Shown in pieces: positions 53,868 through 64,000 of a DNA stretch of 64,000 bases. The stretch is from Ypsolopha sequella. Taxonomy: Eukaryota; Arthropoda; Insecta; Lepidoptera; Ypsolophidae. Position 1 is the stretch's first letter. Each line of letters begins with the position of its first letter. The notes beneath the pieces are model-generated. The model searched no databases, was not told where the DNA came from, and was given only the letters and a program-made list of their open reading frames with translations. Made by a program: the position numbers and the translations under genes. The stretch spans positions 4,030,001-4,094,000 of the forward strand of contig OW203991.1 of NCBI GenBank assembly GCA_934047225.1, read 5' to 3'.

Positions 53868-53945
53868 CACCCATCGTACTGGGACGTAAGAATTACTGGT
53901 TAAACGTGGGTGTACAGGTGTGGACTGTGACTTGCATTTTACATG
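53868..53945 (+). repeat. Family E SINE-like fragment
   Basis: CCACCCATCGTACTGGGACG, TAAACGTGGGTGTACAGGTG and GTGACTTGCATTTTACA. Confidence 0.6.
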
Positions 53946-54596
53946 TAAAATAAGTACCAACCAAAAACTATCCACTAACCAGAAGACATTATGCTTCTCA
54001 TTTCCCCCCTACTTGTGTATAGTAAGTACACAATAGTGTCCCTGTATCAAAGACAAGAGGAGCACAAAACAAACATGGCGGCGGGCACGCTTTGATCTCC
54101 AGCTGCTTTGATGTGGAGTGACGTCTGACGCTGCAGAGAATCTGAAGAGTGAACGGATCTAGCCTGGAAGTTTAATGTTGAGTGGATTTGTAATAGGCAT
54201 AAATACCGCAAATTAATTTAAAAATTGTAATAGGTTTATTTTTTTAAATTATTGATGATATGTGGGTTTCTAGCTTAACGGCTTAGATATGCCGTTCGCA
54301 AACAGATGGATATCGATATTTCATAGTGATCCCATAAACTAAGTGTACTGACTGAACCTAAATGAAAATGAAATAAGAAAAAGTGTACACAATAGAATTC
54401 CTGAAGAAAAAATCAACATCAAGACATCAAGTGCCCACATCATGTCTTTTAGTTCAGTTCTAGTTGTTAGGCTACACAATGCAACAAAACAAAGGATATA
54501 CAACATATCAGACCATAACAGACCATGAGTTGCTGAATTGAAATGAAGGAACCCTAAAATATAGTATTTTATTTTGAATTTCTTAGACTTCCTTGT

Positions 54597-55020
54597 TAAG
54601 GCAATATGTAAAAAAAAATAGAGGTGCTTCTTCTTTGTGTATTTCATGAAATATACGGAAAATTTTAATAAATTTCTGGTATATGCATTTTGACTATATA
54701 ATCTAGGGTTTTGAAATTGGAAAACATGTTTGGATAAATTATCCTCGATAGAAATAATTGTTGAAATGAGGTCTTCAAACACACTTTTTCTCCTCGTTTG
54801 ACGAATAGGAACCATATGCAGGACTCAAACATATTTTATTAGGTGCCTTTCAACAATATCTAGAGATTTGACATTTGAAATTTTGCTAGCTGTTTTAGTT
54901 TTTTTTATAAAAATTATAAAACTAACATTTTTCGCTTTCGCCCTGAATCCGCCCCTCTCGCACTGAGCGTGTTTTCGCTTGGTGTGACGGTGACAAAAGT
55001 AAAATTCGCATAGCCTCTTA
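54597..55020 (-). mobile_element. Family C MITE, uninterrupted copy
   Basis: AAGGCAATATGTAAAAAAAA to TAAAATTCGCATAGCCTCTT, 424 bp. Carries TAATCTAGGGTTTTGAAATT, GATAGAAATAATTGTTGAAA, TCTCCTCGTTTGACGAATAG and ACAATATCTAGAGATTTGAC. No ORF. A reference copy for judging the nested insertions. Confidence 0.85.
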
Positions 55021-56040
55021 AAACATGATGTATGTGACGTAGCACTTTTCGTAGTCGCGTAGCACAATAATTTGCTACAAAATATCGTAGTACCGTAGTT
55101 CTTTGTTTGTATCTTTTTAAATTGTCGTCACGGAATATACGGGATAGAAAGAAAATAAATATATTTGGGGCAATAAGAATACATAAGAAGGCAACATAAC
55201 GGTACTTAATAACTAAAACAACATACTTTAAACTAACAAGACACAAACAGAAAAGAAAACACAGCAAAAATAGCATGAAACGATCCCATGTAATCACCGC
55301 CACCAAATGGGCCATAAGTCATGGTGCTGTGACGAAACAATACATACCTCTACACATAAGTATGCACATCGCTGGTATTTTGATACAGAAAAATTGGGAG
55401 TGACATGCCAATGCGGAATCAAAAAAAAAAAAACTAAAGAAGTCATTGAAACATAAATTTGAGATATTCCGAGAACCAATTGTCGTTGTAAAATCAAATG
55501 ACTAGGGTAAGTAATTCAAGAAGTAGGTACGTTTGCATAAACCTGAAAAGCTTAGAAAGCCTTACCTCGAGAATTATTTTCTTCATGATTATTTGGAAAT
55601 TTATTAAAAAGCACACAATGGCGGGCCACTAGAGCCGGATCAAGCTTTCGTATTTTATTTTTAATATTAAACCCCGGGGCGGTGGCTAGTGCCATAGACT
55701 TGAGAGTGTTAGAATAAGACAAGAAATATTCTCTTTGGAAACCACAATATTTTTGAAGTGAAAACTTCTTTAGGTGCGTTAAGCGATTTTTGTAGGAGAA
55801 AATCTTATAGGTTCGCGTCACCGACCAAGTGTCATTTTATCTCTTTAGAGCTTCTCTATGATTTTTAGCTATGAGTATGACGTTAAAATTCAAATTATGC
55901 TACTTTGAGAAAAAGATTTCACTTTTTGATAAAAATTTTGATAGTACCTACAACAACTTTCTTGTTTATTTACCTATTTGTTTCTCAGAAGTAACGAAAA
56001 AGCTTAAGGTTTTCAAAAATAAAAGAATGGTCTTATCGTT
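55021..56040. other. No recognised gene
   Basis: Minus-strand open frames of 67-89 codons (55294-55821) have no domain or repeat partner. Confidence 0.3.
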
Positions 56041-56267
56041 ATACAAGGTGTAACAGAAAGGTGTAACCATATTTGAAGAGCTAATTCAGTCAATGGTATA
56101 GAACAACTTTTACTATAGAGCCAAACCTGAAATCTCAAAAAAAAATCTGTCCTTTAATACATTTCGGTCGAGCGGCATTGCATTTTTCTATGAAACAGTT
56201 ATTTTTTTTTTTCGACGTACAGGGCTTGTTTCAGAGTAAAAGTTGTTCTATACCATTGACTGAATAA
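56041..56267. mobile_element. Family B foldback MITE (copy 4), right end lost
   Basis: ACAAGGTGTAACAGAAAGGT to AGTTGTTCTATACCATTGAC. It stops at GACTGAATAA, short of the final TGTTACAC terminus. Confidence 0.85.
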
Positions 56268-56673
56268 TAAATAATAAATGAAATAATAAATAAAACACAT
56301 AACAAAGTATTTTTCTTGAATTTGAACAATAGACCCGTGGTAGTTTATGAATATATATTTTAAAGTAAGTTCATTTAATGTTACTGTGCTATTTAGGAAT
56401 TCTTAGGGAACAACGTAGTTTTATTGATTGAAAAAATTATCCGAGCCACGGTCTGAACTGCGATTTGTTGTTTGACTGCTATACTGTTTAAGTTATAATT
56501 AAAATGAATCCTTTATTTCTTTTTTTTCCAATTGCTTAATTGATTTATTTTTTATCCTCGTTAGAGACATACGTTTTCGAACCAATGTGGACACATTATT
56601 TGTTTGTTTTATTTAAAATTTTAATGTAAAAAACTCTTTTATGCAATCTATAGGTCTGTGGTCAGATAGTCGG

Positions 56674-56905
56674 TAGAGAGCCGCGTGTAGCACCCTCCAC
56701 CGTCCGTTATTGAGCCCCAGATGGAGCTACATGCCTCTTCATCATCATCTCTCCATTAAGAGCATGCCTGATGTATCGACTATAGTCTAAGAGAGAATGG
56801 CGTGCAGCACCTTCTACCGTCCGTTATTGAGCCACAGATGGAGGTACATACCTCTTCATCATCATCATCTCTCCACTGAAAACATATACACGATGCATCT
56901 GCTGC
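56674..56905. repeat. Two-copy tandem duplication, 116-bp period
   Basis: CCGTCCGTTATTGAGCCCCA (56700) and CCGTCCGTTATTGAGCCACA (56816). CCTCTTCATCATCATCTCTC also recurs, with one extra ATC in the second unit. Confidence 0.85.
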
Positions 56906-56999
56906 TTTACTGGCTTTTGAGATGCTAGATTGTTACAGTTTTCAGGCCTTTTACTATGTACGTTAACGATGTAAAATTAATTAAATAAACATTAGCTTG

Positions 57000-57358
57000 G
57001 CCATCCATCCATCAGCCTACTTCGTCCACTGCTGGACATAAGCCTTTGCAGGACTTTGCCACTCCCGGCGGTCATCCTGGAAGAATTGCCCATACTCACA
57101 CACGCTGGACAGGCGGGCTGGAGAGCACGGTGCCAGAACCCTCGCACCAGTGACGCCGCTGCCCGTCACCAGTCTGTTCCATATAAGGCCCGGCTATTAG
57201 GGATGGATACACCGTCATCCATCGGTCCCAGGCATGGTGGGCCTCCTGGTTTTTTGCCTGTTGAGCTGTCCTCTTACTCTCCCCCAAATTACTTCGAGGG
57301 GGTCTCCAAGTAAGATGGTGGTACCTCTACAGTCGAGCCCAGCATCAGCTCTACCACC
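57000..57358 (-). mobile_element. Family F, complete-looking inverted copy
   Basis: GGCCATCCATCCATCAGCCT to ATCAGCTCTACCACC. Continuous across the point (57205-57215) at which the 35.7-kb copy is broken by a LINE, so it serves as the empty-site control. Confidence 0.85.
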
Positions 57359-57361
57359 GGT

Positions 57362-57545
57362 TATAGCTTGGCGATACAGCGCGGCAATGCGGCTAGCGTT
57401 TTAGGTACCCTGCCATTTGGCAGCGACAACCTCGACAAGTTATTTTTATTTATTTTAGCTTTAGATGGGTTTCATTTAATTTTTGTAGTAGATTCTTATT
57501 TGTTTAAGTTTTTTAGTAATACGTTAAATAAACTATATAATCCCC
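57362..57545 (+). mobile_element. 3' end of the endonuclease-type LINE (copy 4)
   Basis: AIQRGNAASVLGTLPFGSDN then LDKLFLFIL, the same C-terminus as 41344-41410 with a small change after SD. An AT-rich UTR follows to about 57545 (ACGTTAAATAAACTATATAA). Confidence 0.8.
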
Positions 57546-58094
57546 TCACCTGACTCTGTCATAATATGACTCACAAATCATAGAGGGATACTACGATATG
57601 ACTCAACCCCTGAACTGTCATTGTCATATTATGACTATATTCTAATAATACAAATATAGTACGTATTACGTATGTCAGTTTCAAGTTTGTGACTTTATAG
57701 ATAGAGCAATTTTTCTAGCAAACCATGGTCTGGCCTGCGATCCATTGTTTCGTTATTGTTTTACCGATAATAATATTTAGGACGGTTAAGTATGAAGCGA
57801 TATTAACTATTGGGGTGAAATTCTAAAAGATAATATGGCATTGACATTCTACCACTACATTAATCATTGCTCACTCAAGTGTGCGCTCAAGTACCGACGA
57901 TAGAAGCTGATCAATGAGTGAAGTGGAAGATTGCATGTGCTGTGTTTTGCAATAGAAACATTTAGGGAGATTGTAAACTTTCTTTCTACACTTTTTTGGA
58001 GTTAGTATTTTAGTAAAATATTGTTACCTAATTGTTTTTATTTTCACTGCCCTTCTATTCAAAGCATAACTCAAAAATAAATAGAAACTACTGT
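57546..58094. other. No recognised gene
   Basis: CATAATATGACTC and CATATTATGACTA at 57560-57640 are short local repeats. Nothing else is supported. Confidence 0.3.
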
Positions 58095-58700
58095 TAGACA
58101 TGGGGGTTCTTCATGACATTTTGAGTGGACGTCTTGATTCCCCGGCTCTCGTCTCCGAATTGTTTCTTAATACACCTGGCTACCGCACCCGTCATACGTC
58201 ACGATGTTTGTTTCATGTGCCTGCTGTTCGTACAAACTATGCTCAGAACTCCCCACTTATACGTTTGGTAAAAGAGTACAATTCAAAATTTCACTCTATT
58301 GATCCATTTGATTGCAATAGATTCAGATTCAAAAAACGAGTTTTATATAAATTGAATTTTCCTGATTCTTAGTAGCTCTAGTACACTTTACTCAATTACA
58401 TTCATAAGTACTTTCACTTACATTCATTTCATTACACACCTCTCACACACGCACACTTTTATGCACTTATTTTAGTATTCATGTAAAAATAATAACAGTG
58501 CTAATTATTAGCTAATTTGCCTGTCTTTTTCAATTATATATTTAGTGTCTAGTTAAATAGTTCTATGTACTTTCGTTAATGTACTATTGTGGATATCTGT
58601 TATTGGCTTTATTTCTTGTATTTTTTGTTAATGTTGTATTAAGTTTTATGTATTGCTGTTGATGTCCCTAATGAAACTAAATAAAAACTAAATAAAAAAT
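58095..58700 (+). pseudogene. CR1/Jockey-group LINE C-terminal fragment
   Basis: An open frame at 58100-58372 reads LHDILSGRLDSPALVSEL, LNTPGYRTRHTSRCLFHVP and SPLIRLVKEYNSKFHSIDPF. This is the tail region of a CR1/L2/Jockey-group RT protein, without catalytic motifs. The UTR runs to (AACTAAATAAA)n near 58676-58700. It shares the layout with the minus-strand copy that follows but is a different family. Confidence 0.7.
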
Positions 58701-58822
58701 AAAAACATTGTCTGAGTATAAAAGTAGAATTGAACGTCCACAAAAATACGTACGGGGTAAGTATATCAAATAAGCTGTCTTTGCAAGCATTTCGCCCCGA
58801 CACGGATCTTGAGCGCTCGAAT

Positions 58823-59500
58823 CTATTTATTTATTTAGGAACACCAACAGGAAATACAATAAACTTACTTAAATGGAATAATCTTAAAATTTATATAGCT
58901 ATTAACAATTCTGTGCGAAGAATTTTTTAAAATAACAGGGTAGGTACCTACTTATTTTATACTTTGTGTTTACTTGTGCGTGTAGTTTCTTTAGCTAAGT
59001 ATTTACTGACAGAGGACTTGAAGGTGTTGAGCCCGGAGAAAATATCAATATCTGCTTTGGCGTATTTGGAAACAGCATTATATCTCGTTAAAGGAGCGTT
59101 AGTACCTAGGTTAGTCTTAGAAAAGGGTATATTAAAAAGAATGTAGTTTGATCTTGGTAGCCTTTTAGGGGTATTAAATGACAGCTTACTTAAGAGATCT
59201 GGACAGTCAAGTGCACCGTTGACTAACTTATGTAGAAAAGCTAAGTCGTGGACCTTTCTGCGATCAGCTAAAGGGCACATTCAGTAGTGAGCTAGCCTTG
59301 AGGGATTGCTTGGTAGTTTTTTAGCTTTGTGATCGCCATACGAGAGATGGTAAAGAAATCGACTTTGAACGCTCTCTAATCGCTTTGTAGGTAGTAAGGG
59401 TTCCAGGCAGTACTACAGTATTTCAACTGAGATCGGACCAGGGCATTATAAAGTTTATATATACTTCTAAAGTAGAGCCACTGAGTGATGGCACTTATGA
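58823..59500 (-). pseudogene. CR1/Jockey-group LINE, thumb, C-terminus and UTR
   Basis: Minus strand: KLYNALVRSQLKYC and AWNPYY (about 59470-59390), then, after stops, DRRKVHDLAFLHKLVNGALD, LSKLSFNTPKRLPRSNYILF and LTRYNAVSKYAKADIDIFSG. The UTR ends in (TAAA)n at 58823-58836. The UTR is shared with 44683-44945. In-frame stops upstream of 59280 make it a pseudogene. Confidence 0.8.
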
Positions 59501-60954
59501 CAGCTGCATTTAGTGATGAGATACATTTCAAATTTCGGTTAAAAATAAAAATCAAGTGTGAGTTTACTCAACATTAGACACGTCATTCAACATTCAACAT
59601 AATGATACAAAAGGAAAATGTGCCAAAACCAGTGGCGTAGCTATCGGAGGGCTATGCGGTGTAGTGCCCCGAGGCCCCCAAGAGATGTTTAAATATCTAA
59701 ATCGAAAAAAGTATTTTACTATCATTCATTTTCGTTTAGTTTAACTTCGTCATTGGTTTGTTTTTAATTAAATATTATTGCGTTAACTTGGCGACCTCAA
59801 ACACGACCTATAAAAAAATGAGAAACTTTTTTTTAAAAAATTCTTTGTTTCTATACGAATTCTATTGCACAATAAAGCAACATTCAAATCGAAAAATAAT
59901 AACCGAAACAAGTAGTACATCACTATCAACAATGAAGTATTACAATTTTTAATTCACACTTGCTTATAAATAATTACGATACTTTGTAGGCATTTAAACG
60001 TCATAGGCGCCATCACTCAGTGGCTCTACTGTAAGTATAGAAACGAGCGCTCAAATTCCGTAAAAAGTATACTGTACAGTACATTGTTGCGGCGCGACTT
60101 TTGTCTTTGTCTTATCAAAGTCACTTTGATCGCACAGATTATCAAATGTTCAGTAACAATTGATCTATCTAAATTGCCTTCAATGCGTGTATTGACTTCG
60201 CTACAAACTCTGACGTCACTCCAGGTGCGAAACAATTTGACCTAATTTTTAGGGGTTGGCACCCGATTCAAAGATGCGTAATAGCACCGCAGGACTGCGA
60301 TCTATTGTCTTAGAAATAATGAGAATTAAGGGGGTTATTCATAGCTCAACAATATATTCAAAGATTAGGCCTACATTTATCATCAAGTCCAATGATTCAA
60401 CATTAATTAATCATGGCTCCCTCAAGCACCTATAGCAAACGCTTGGCTAACATGGCCATGTTGTTGTGTTGTTGCACCAGACACTCCTTGGAACTGTCAA
60501 ATACTGTCAATTACTTGTGAGGGGCATAAGACGTGGGGCACGTTGGGGCACGCAGCCTGTATAGTGCGAGCAGTGTAGTTTGAGCGTTCGATGTTGAGGC
60601 AAAGCGCTTAAGGGGCTTCAGAAGCAAAACTGCGTTTACAGACGTTTTTAAATTGGTTTAAACTTTTTATATGTACATTACAAAACTTTGAAAAAAATAT
60701 ATCACACATATTGGACCCATGTCCCGTAATTATGGTGCTTTAAAATCTTAAAAGCTTTAACCTACAACGAGAAAATAAATACCTTTAAATAACCTTTCAA
60801 ATGCTTTAAAAAACTGATAAATAGTTTAAACCTTTTAAATTCAAAGAGACAAGGTTAAAACTTATACACACACAGGAGCAGTACAAATATCTAACACAAT
60901 GATGTTTAAAACTTTTAAATATCAAACTTAACACATGTGAAAAGCATTATTTTC
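59501..60954. other. No recognised gene
   Basis: 59634-59660 (CCAGTGGCGTAGCTATCGGA) resembles a hAT-type end without a found partner. GCCATCACTCAGTGGCTCTA at 60010-60029 is an inverted copy of 59477-59496. Confidence 0.35.
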
Positions 60955-61085
60955 TCTATTTTGCGCTACCCGGCGACACAGCGATCGTCGTAACAGCCAC
61001 TTTGCAATGCACTCTGACATGAATGTTATTTCTATTTCGTTATTGTCAATATTTGTGCTGACATATTTCATCTTGCTAATTTAGC
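60955..61085 (+). repeat. Dispersed repeat J (copy 2)
   Basis: CTCTATTTTGCGCTACCCGG, CGTCGTAACAGCCACTTTGC, then GTTATTTCTATTTCGTTATT; the partner is 17615-17790. Confidence 0.55.
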
Positions 61086-61365
61086 TTACTGAAGCATCTT
61101 AAGGAAGTTAGAAAATAAATATTTGCAACAATAAGGCTACATTAAAAAGTAATAATAACAACGATTCGTTAGGTACAGCCTTTATACTAGCTGTATCTTG
61201 TTAGTGCTCAAATTGGCTGATTGTTTTTAAAGGTTTTATCATAAAACAGAAGTATATAAAGAAAGCCTGCCGTGGAATCCGTTCACGATAAAACTAGAAA
61301 TGGATTGAAATTTAAAATGAATTAAGATTTTTTTAAATTCCCAATGGACTTAACGTTGGCCACTA

Positions 61366-61738
61366 GGGGCCGTCCATTAATCACGTGCTGTTTTTTTAGC
61401 AACTTTTTAACCCCCCCCCCCCCCCCTCCTCCATGGTGATACGTGGTGAGGTTTTTGACTACGCCTCCCCCCCTACCCAAAATCACGTGTATTTTTTTGG
61501 TACAAAGTATATTAAAAATTCTGAATATTATCTTTAAATTAAGCTACGATCCAAGTTTTGATGTCATAAAGACCATGGCTTAGCAACGGCGAGTCAAGGT
61601 CACGCACCGTTTTCCGGTTTGAAAATTGCGCGTTCAAAGAAAAAATAAATACACGTGATATCTCACCACATCCCCCCTCCCCCCTAGTGATATTTGGTGA
61701 TTTTTTCCGAACCCCCTCCCTCCCTTTCAAGCCTCACT
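61366..61738. mobile_element. MITE-like element with GGGGCCGTCCATTAATCACG end
   Basis: Left end GGGGCCGTCCATTAATCACG then TGCTG, a poly-C run (16 C at 61411-61426), and C-rich blocks CCTCCCCCCCTACCC and CCCCCCTCCCCCCTAG. Partial inverted relation between TACGTGGTGAGGTTTTT and GATATTTGGTGATTTTTTCC. The right terminus is unclear. The arthropod phrase GGCCGTCCAT-AATCACGTG is familiar from MITE-like repeats. Confidence 0.5.
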
Positions 61739-61742
61739 TGAT

Positions 61743-62168
61743 TAAGGCGCTACGGAAAAAAAAATCGACACTTTAAGAACTTGCATATTTACTTCAGTAA
61801 ATAATTTATTATTTTGATAAGATAGTATATTATTTTTGGAATCTTTTTCTAGAGACCTGTTAAAACAGAAACGCGATTGGAGAAATTCGGCTCGATAGAA
61901 ATATTTATTGAAATGAGGCCTTTTTCGACACCAATTCTCCGGGTTTGACAATTTAGAATGACATATGGACCGCAATTATATTTTATTAGATGGGTTTTAA
62001 CGGTATTTAGGATCTGGTTAAACGAAATTTTGATAGCAACTTTATTACATGTTATATTAACAAAAAACCGACATTTTGCTACTTTTCCACGAATCCGTCC
62101 CTCTCGCACTGAGGATTTTTTCGCATATAGAGTAACAGGGACGCTAAAACTTTTACATATCGCCTTAA
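61743..62168 (-). mobile_element. Family C variant MITE (third subfamily)
   Basis: AAGGCGCTACGGAAAAAAAA to ACTTTTACATATCGCCTTAA. Contains CTCGATAGAAATATTTATTG, TTTTATTAGATGGGTTTTAA and CGTCCCTCTCGCACTGAGG. Same plan as 26739-27162 and 54597-55020 but diverged from both. Confidence 0.75.
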
Positions 62169-62895
62169 TGGATGATCCCCTACCAAGCCTGATGAAAAGC
62201 ATCCAAGAACAAAACAGTCTCAGTTTACGTCACTATAGGAGATTACTTTTATGCATCAGCAAAATGTATGGTCGCCCCAACCTTCGCAATGCCAGATCTA
62301 TTAAAATCCCATATAAGTAAGTAACAAATTGACACACGCACAAGGGATACGAGTTATAATAAAATCGTTTCTCGTAGCGACCAAATTAACATAGCCGCGT
62401 TATACGCCCGACAAACGGTTAGGCGCAAGTGGCAAGTATTCGCGAAACTGCGGCAGATGGCGTAGTGTTTGCGCTCACTGTTTGCGCCCAACTTTGAATT
62501 TTCAACTATTAGCCGGTGCCGCACCTGTCCTTGTTTACGGAACCCCAAACGTGACGTTTGCTGCTCGACTCGACCGTGTGCTTGTTGCATTGTTTTGAGC
62601 TAATGATTGATGGCTTGATTGATTCTGTTCATAAAGGTTTCTTTGGTTTCAAAAATGTCCAATGACAAATTGTAACTTTACGGAATTTTAATCCGCGAAC
62701 TCTAGATTAGTAAACCTAAATTCTCCTTTAGGCTAAAAAGGGCGATTTGTCACTAAACTTAACTTAAAGAAGCTTATTTGGCATTCGATTGAAAATTAAT
62801 TACAATGGCATAGCTAGAACGCCGCGAGTTTCCGAAAAACTTTTTTTTACTGTTATAATTTGCCACCGCCACGCCTGATGTTAGGCTTATAGATG
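62169..62895. other. No recognised gene
   Basis: Unassigned. Open frames up to 78 codons without motifs. Confidence 0.3.
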
Positions 62896-63311
62896 AAGGC
62901 GATATACGAAAAAAATACGGGTGTTTCTTTTCTGTGTATTTCATGAAATACATGGAAAATTATAATCAGTTTCTGGTATATGCATTTGGCCTATATAATC
63001 TAGGGTTTTGAAATTGGAAAATATGTTTGGATAAATTTTCCTCGATAGAAATAATTGTTGAAATGAGGTCTTCAAACACACTTTTTCTCCTCGTTTGACG
63101 AATAGAAACCATATACAGAACTCAAACATAAAAAAGGTGTGTTTTAACAATATCTAGAGATTTGATATTTGAAATTTTGCTCGCTATTTTGGTTTTTTTA
63201 ATAAAAATATAAAACCAACTTTTTTCTCTTTTGCCCTGAATCCGCCCCTCTCGCACTGCGCGATTTTTCGCTTGGAGCGACAGTGACAAAAATAAAATTC
63301 GCATAGCCTCT
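62896..63311 (-). mobile_element. Family C MITE, uninterrupted copy
   Basis: AAGGCGATATACGAAAAAAA to AAAATTCGCATAGCCTC, collinear with 54597-55020. Confidence 0.85.
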
Positions 63312-63448
63312 GAAGCGCGCTTGCTCAGAAGAAACCTATTTACTCTTCTTTTAAACTAATACGGGTATCCGAATTATGGGTTTCGATTAACAGCTATCCG
63401 AATATAAGGACGCTGGGAGTTCCACATCCCAGTTGTACGGATGATATA

Positions 63449-63722
63449 TAGAATAGAATAGAATATAATATCTGTTTATTTATCTGCCACAATACAATTA
63501 CATAATAAAAGCTTAACAACGAGACATTTAACAAAATAAAAATAAGAAAAAACAATGTGACTAAACTAGAAGAAGTCATGTATCGCAGCAGACAAAAAGG
63601 CCAAGGACTCAGCATATACTGTAGTCTAACAAAGTAAGACCGAAAGCGCTGATTTTCAGTCCGGGCCCGCGTAGATAACGCACGAACAAACAAAATATCC
63701 ATATAACATACGTAGGACACGT
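63449..63722 (-). mobile_element. LINE 3' end with (ATAGA)n tail
   Basis: (ATAGA)n, TTTATTTATCTGCCACAATA, and further in GCGCTGATTTTCAGTCCGGG. Minus-strand reading gives an AT-rich UTR and a tail. Related to 32076-32225. Confidence 0.6.
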
Positions 63723-64000
63723 AGGTAGTATATTATATAGTATATATATTTGTGATTAGTAAATACTAGATAAATAAACAGATAAATAAATATCTTAATT
63801 TAGAATTTTATCACCTTGTGGGATAAACTTTAAAGATATCTGAAAATATACAAACATTTAAAACCGTAGATATTTGTGAATATCCTGAAACAAAATTAAT
63901 GCAACGAAACTAAAAGGTTTGACTACCCAAACGGACTCCAAAAAACATAAAGCGGCCCTTTTCATATACATACCTATACATATAACTGTTTCCATGAAAA

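Overview
The window looks like a piece of an insect genome, most probably from a moth or butterfly (Lepidoptera). It is AT-rich and has no operon-like gene packing. It is full of non-LTR retrotransposon (LINE) remnants, tRNA-derived SINE pieces and short inverted-repeat (MITE-like) elements. Several match repeat types I know from lepidopteran genomes: the GGGTTCCGTACCC element, SINE-like repeats ending in GGGGATTCATGTCGTGAC, RTE-type LINE tails ending in (GGAT)n, and a Helitron-like end with GCGAAGCCGCGGG followed by CTAGT. I could not recognise any host protein-coding exon, rRNA or intact tRNA gene. The window is therefore most likely intergenic or intronic.

Layout. 1-1190 is a decayed RTE-like reverse transcriptase entering from the left edge. 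1.2-24 kb is mostly unassigned AT-rich DNA carrying scattered MITE families (called A, B, C, D, E and so on here), one hAT MITE with a perfect 8-bp target duplication (10510-10764), a large foldback with a GC-rich core (15.1-16.3 kb), a hairpin of about 400 bp (17.1-17.5 kb) and two minisatellites. 24120-24948 is a long foldback flanked by a 16-bp direct repeat; each arm carries a hammerhead-ribozyme-like motif and the centre holds a 43-45 bp minisatellite. 25-34 kb has RTE-derived pieces and LINE tails.

34.9-41.5 kb is the coding-rich part, and all of it is transposon-derived. It holds a LINE C-terminal fragment (34955-35482), a 5'-truncated but open RT plus RNase H LINE (35714-37727) inserted into an RTE-derived repeat with a 6-bp target duplication, a long-TIR element (38932-39965), and a fragment of a LINE with a restriction-like endonuclease domain (about 40235-41531) inserted into a family A MITE. 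41.7-64 kb repeats the theme: family C MITEs, one split by a LINE tail with a 9-bp target duplication; a hAT element with a perfect 8-bp duplication (42553-43124); RTE and CR1/Jockey-group LINE ends; and another large foldback (53.36-53.85 kb).

The genes do not form a pathway. They are pieces of autonomous elements and their non-autonomous passengers. The useful information is the nesting order (family C is older than A, and A is older than the endonuclease LINE) and a few structures worth testing, above all the foldback with ribozyme-like arms.
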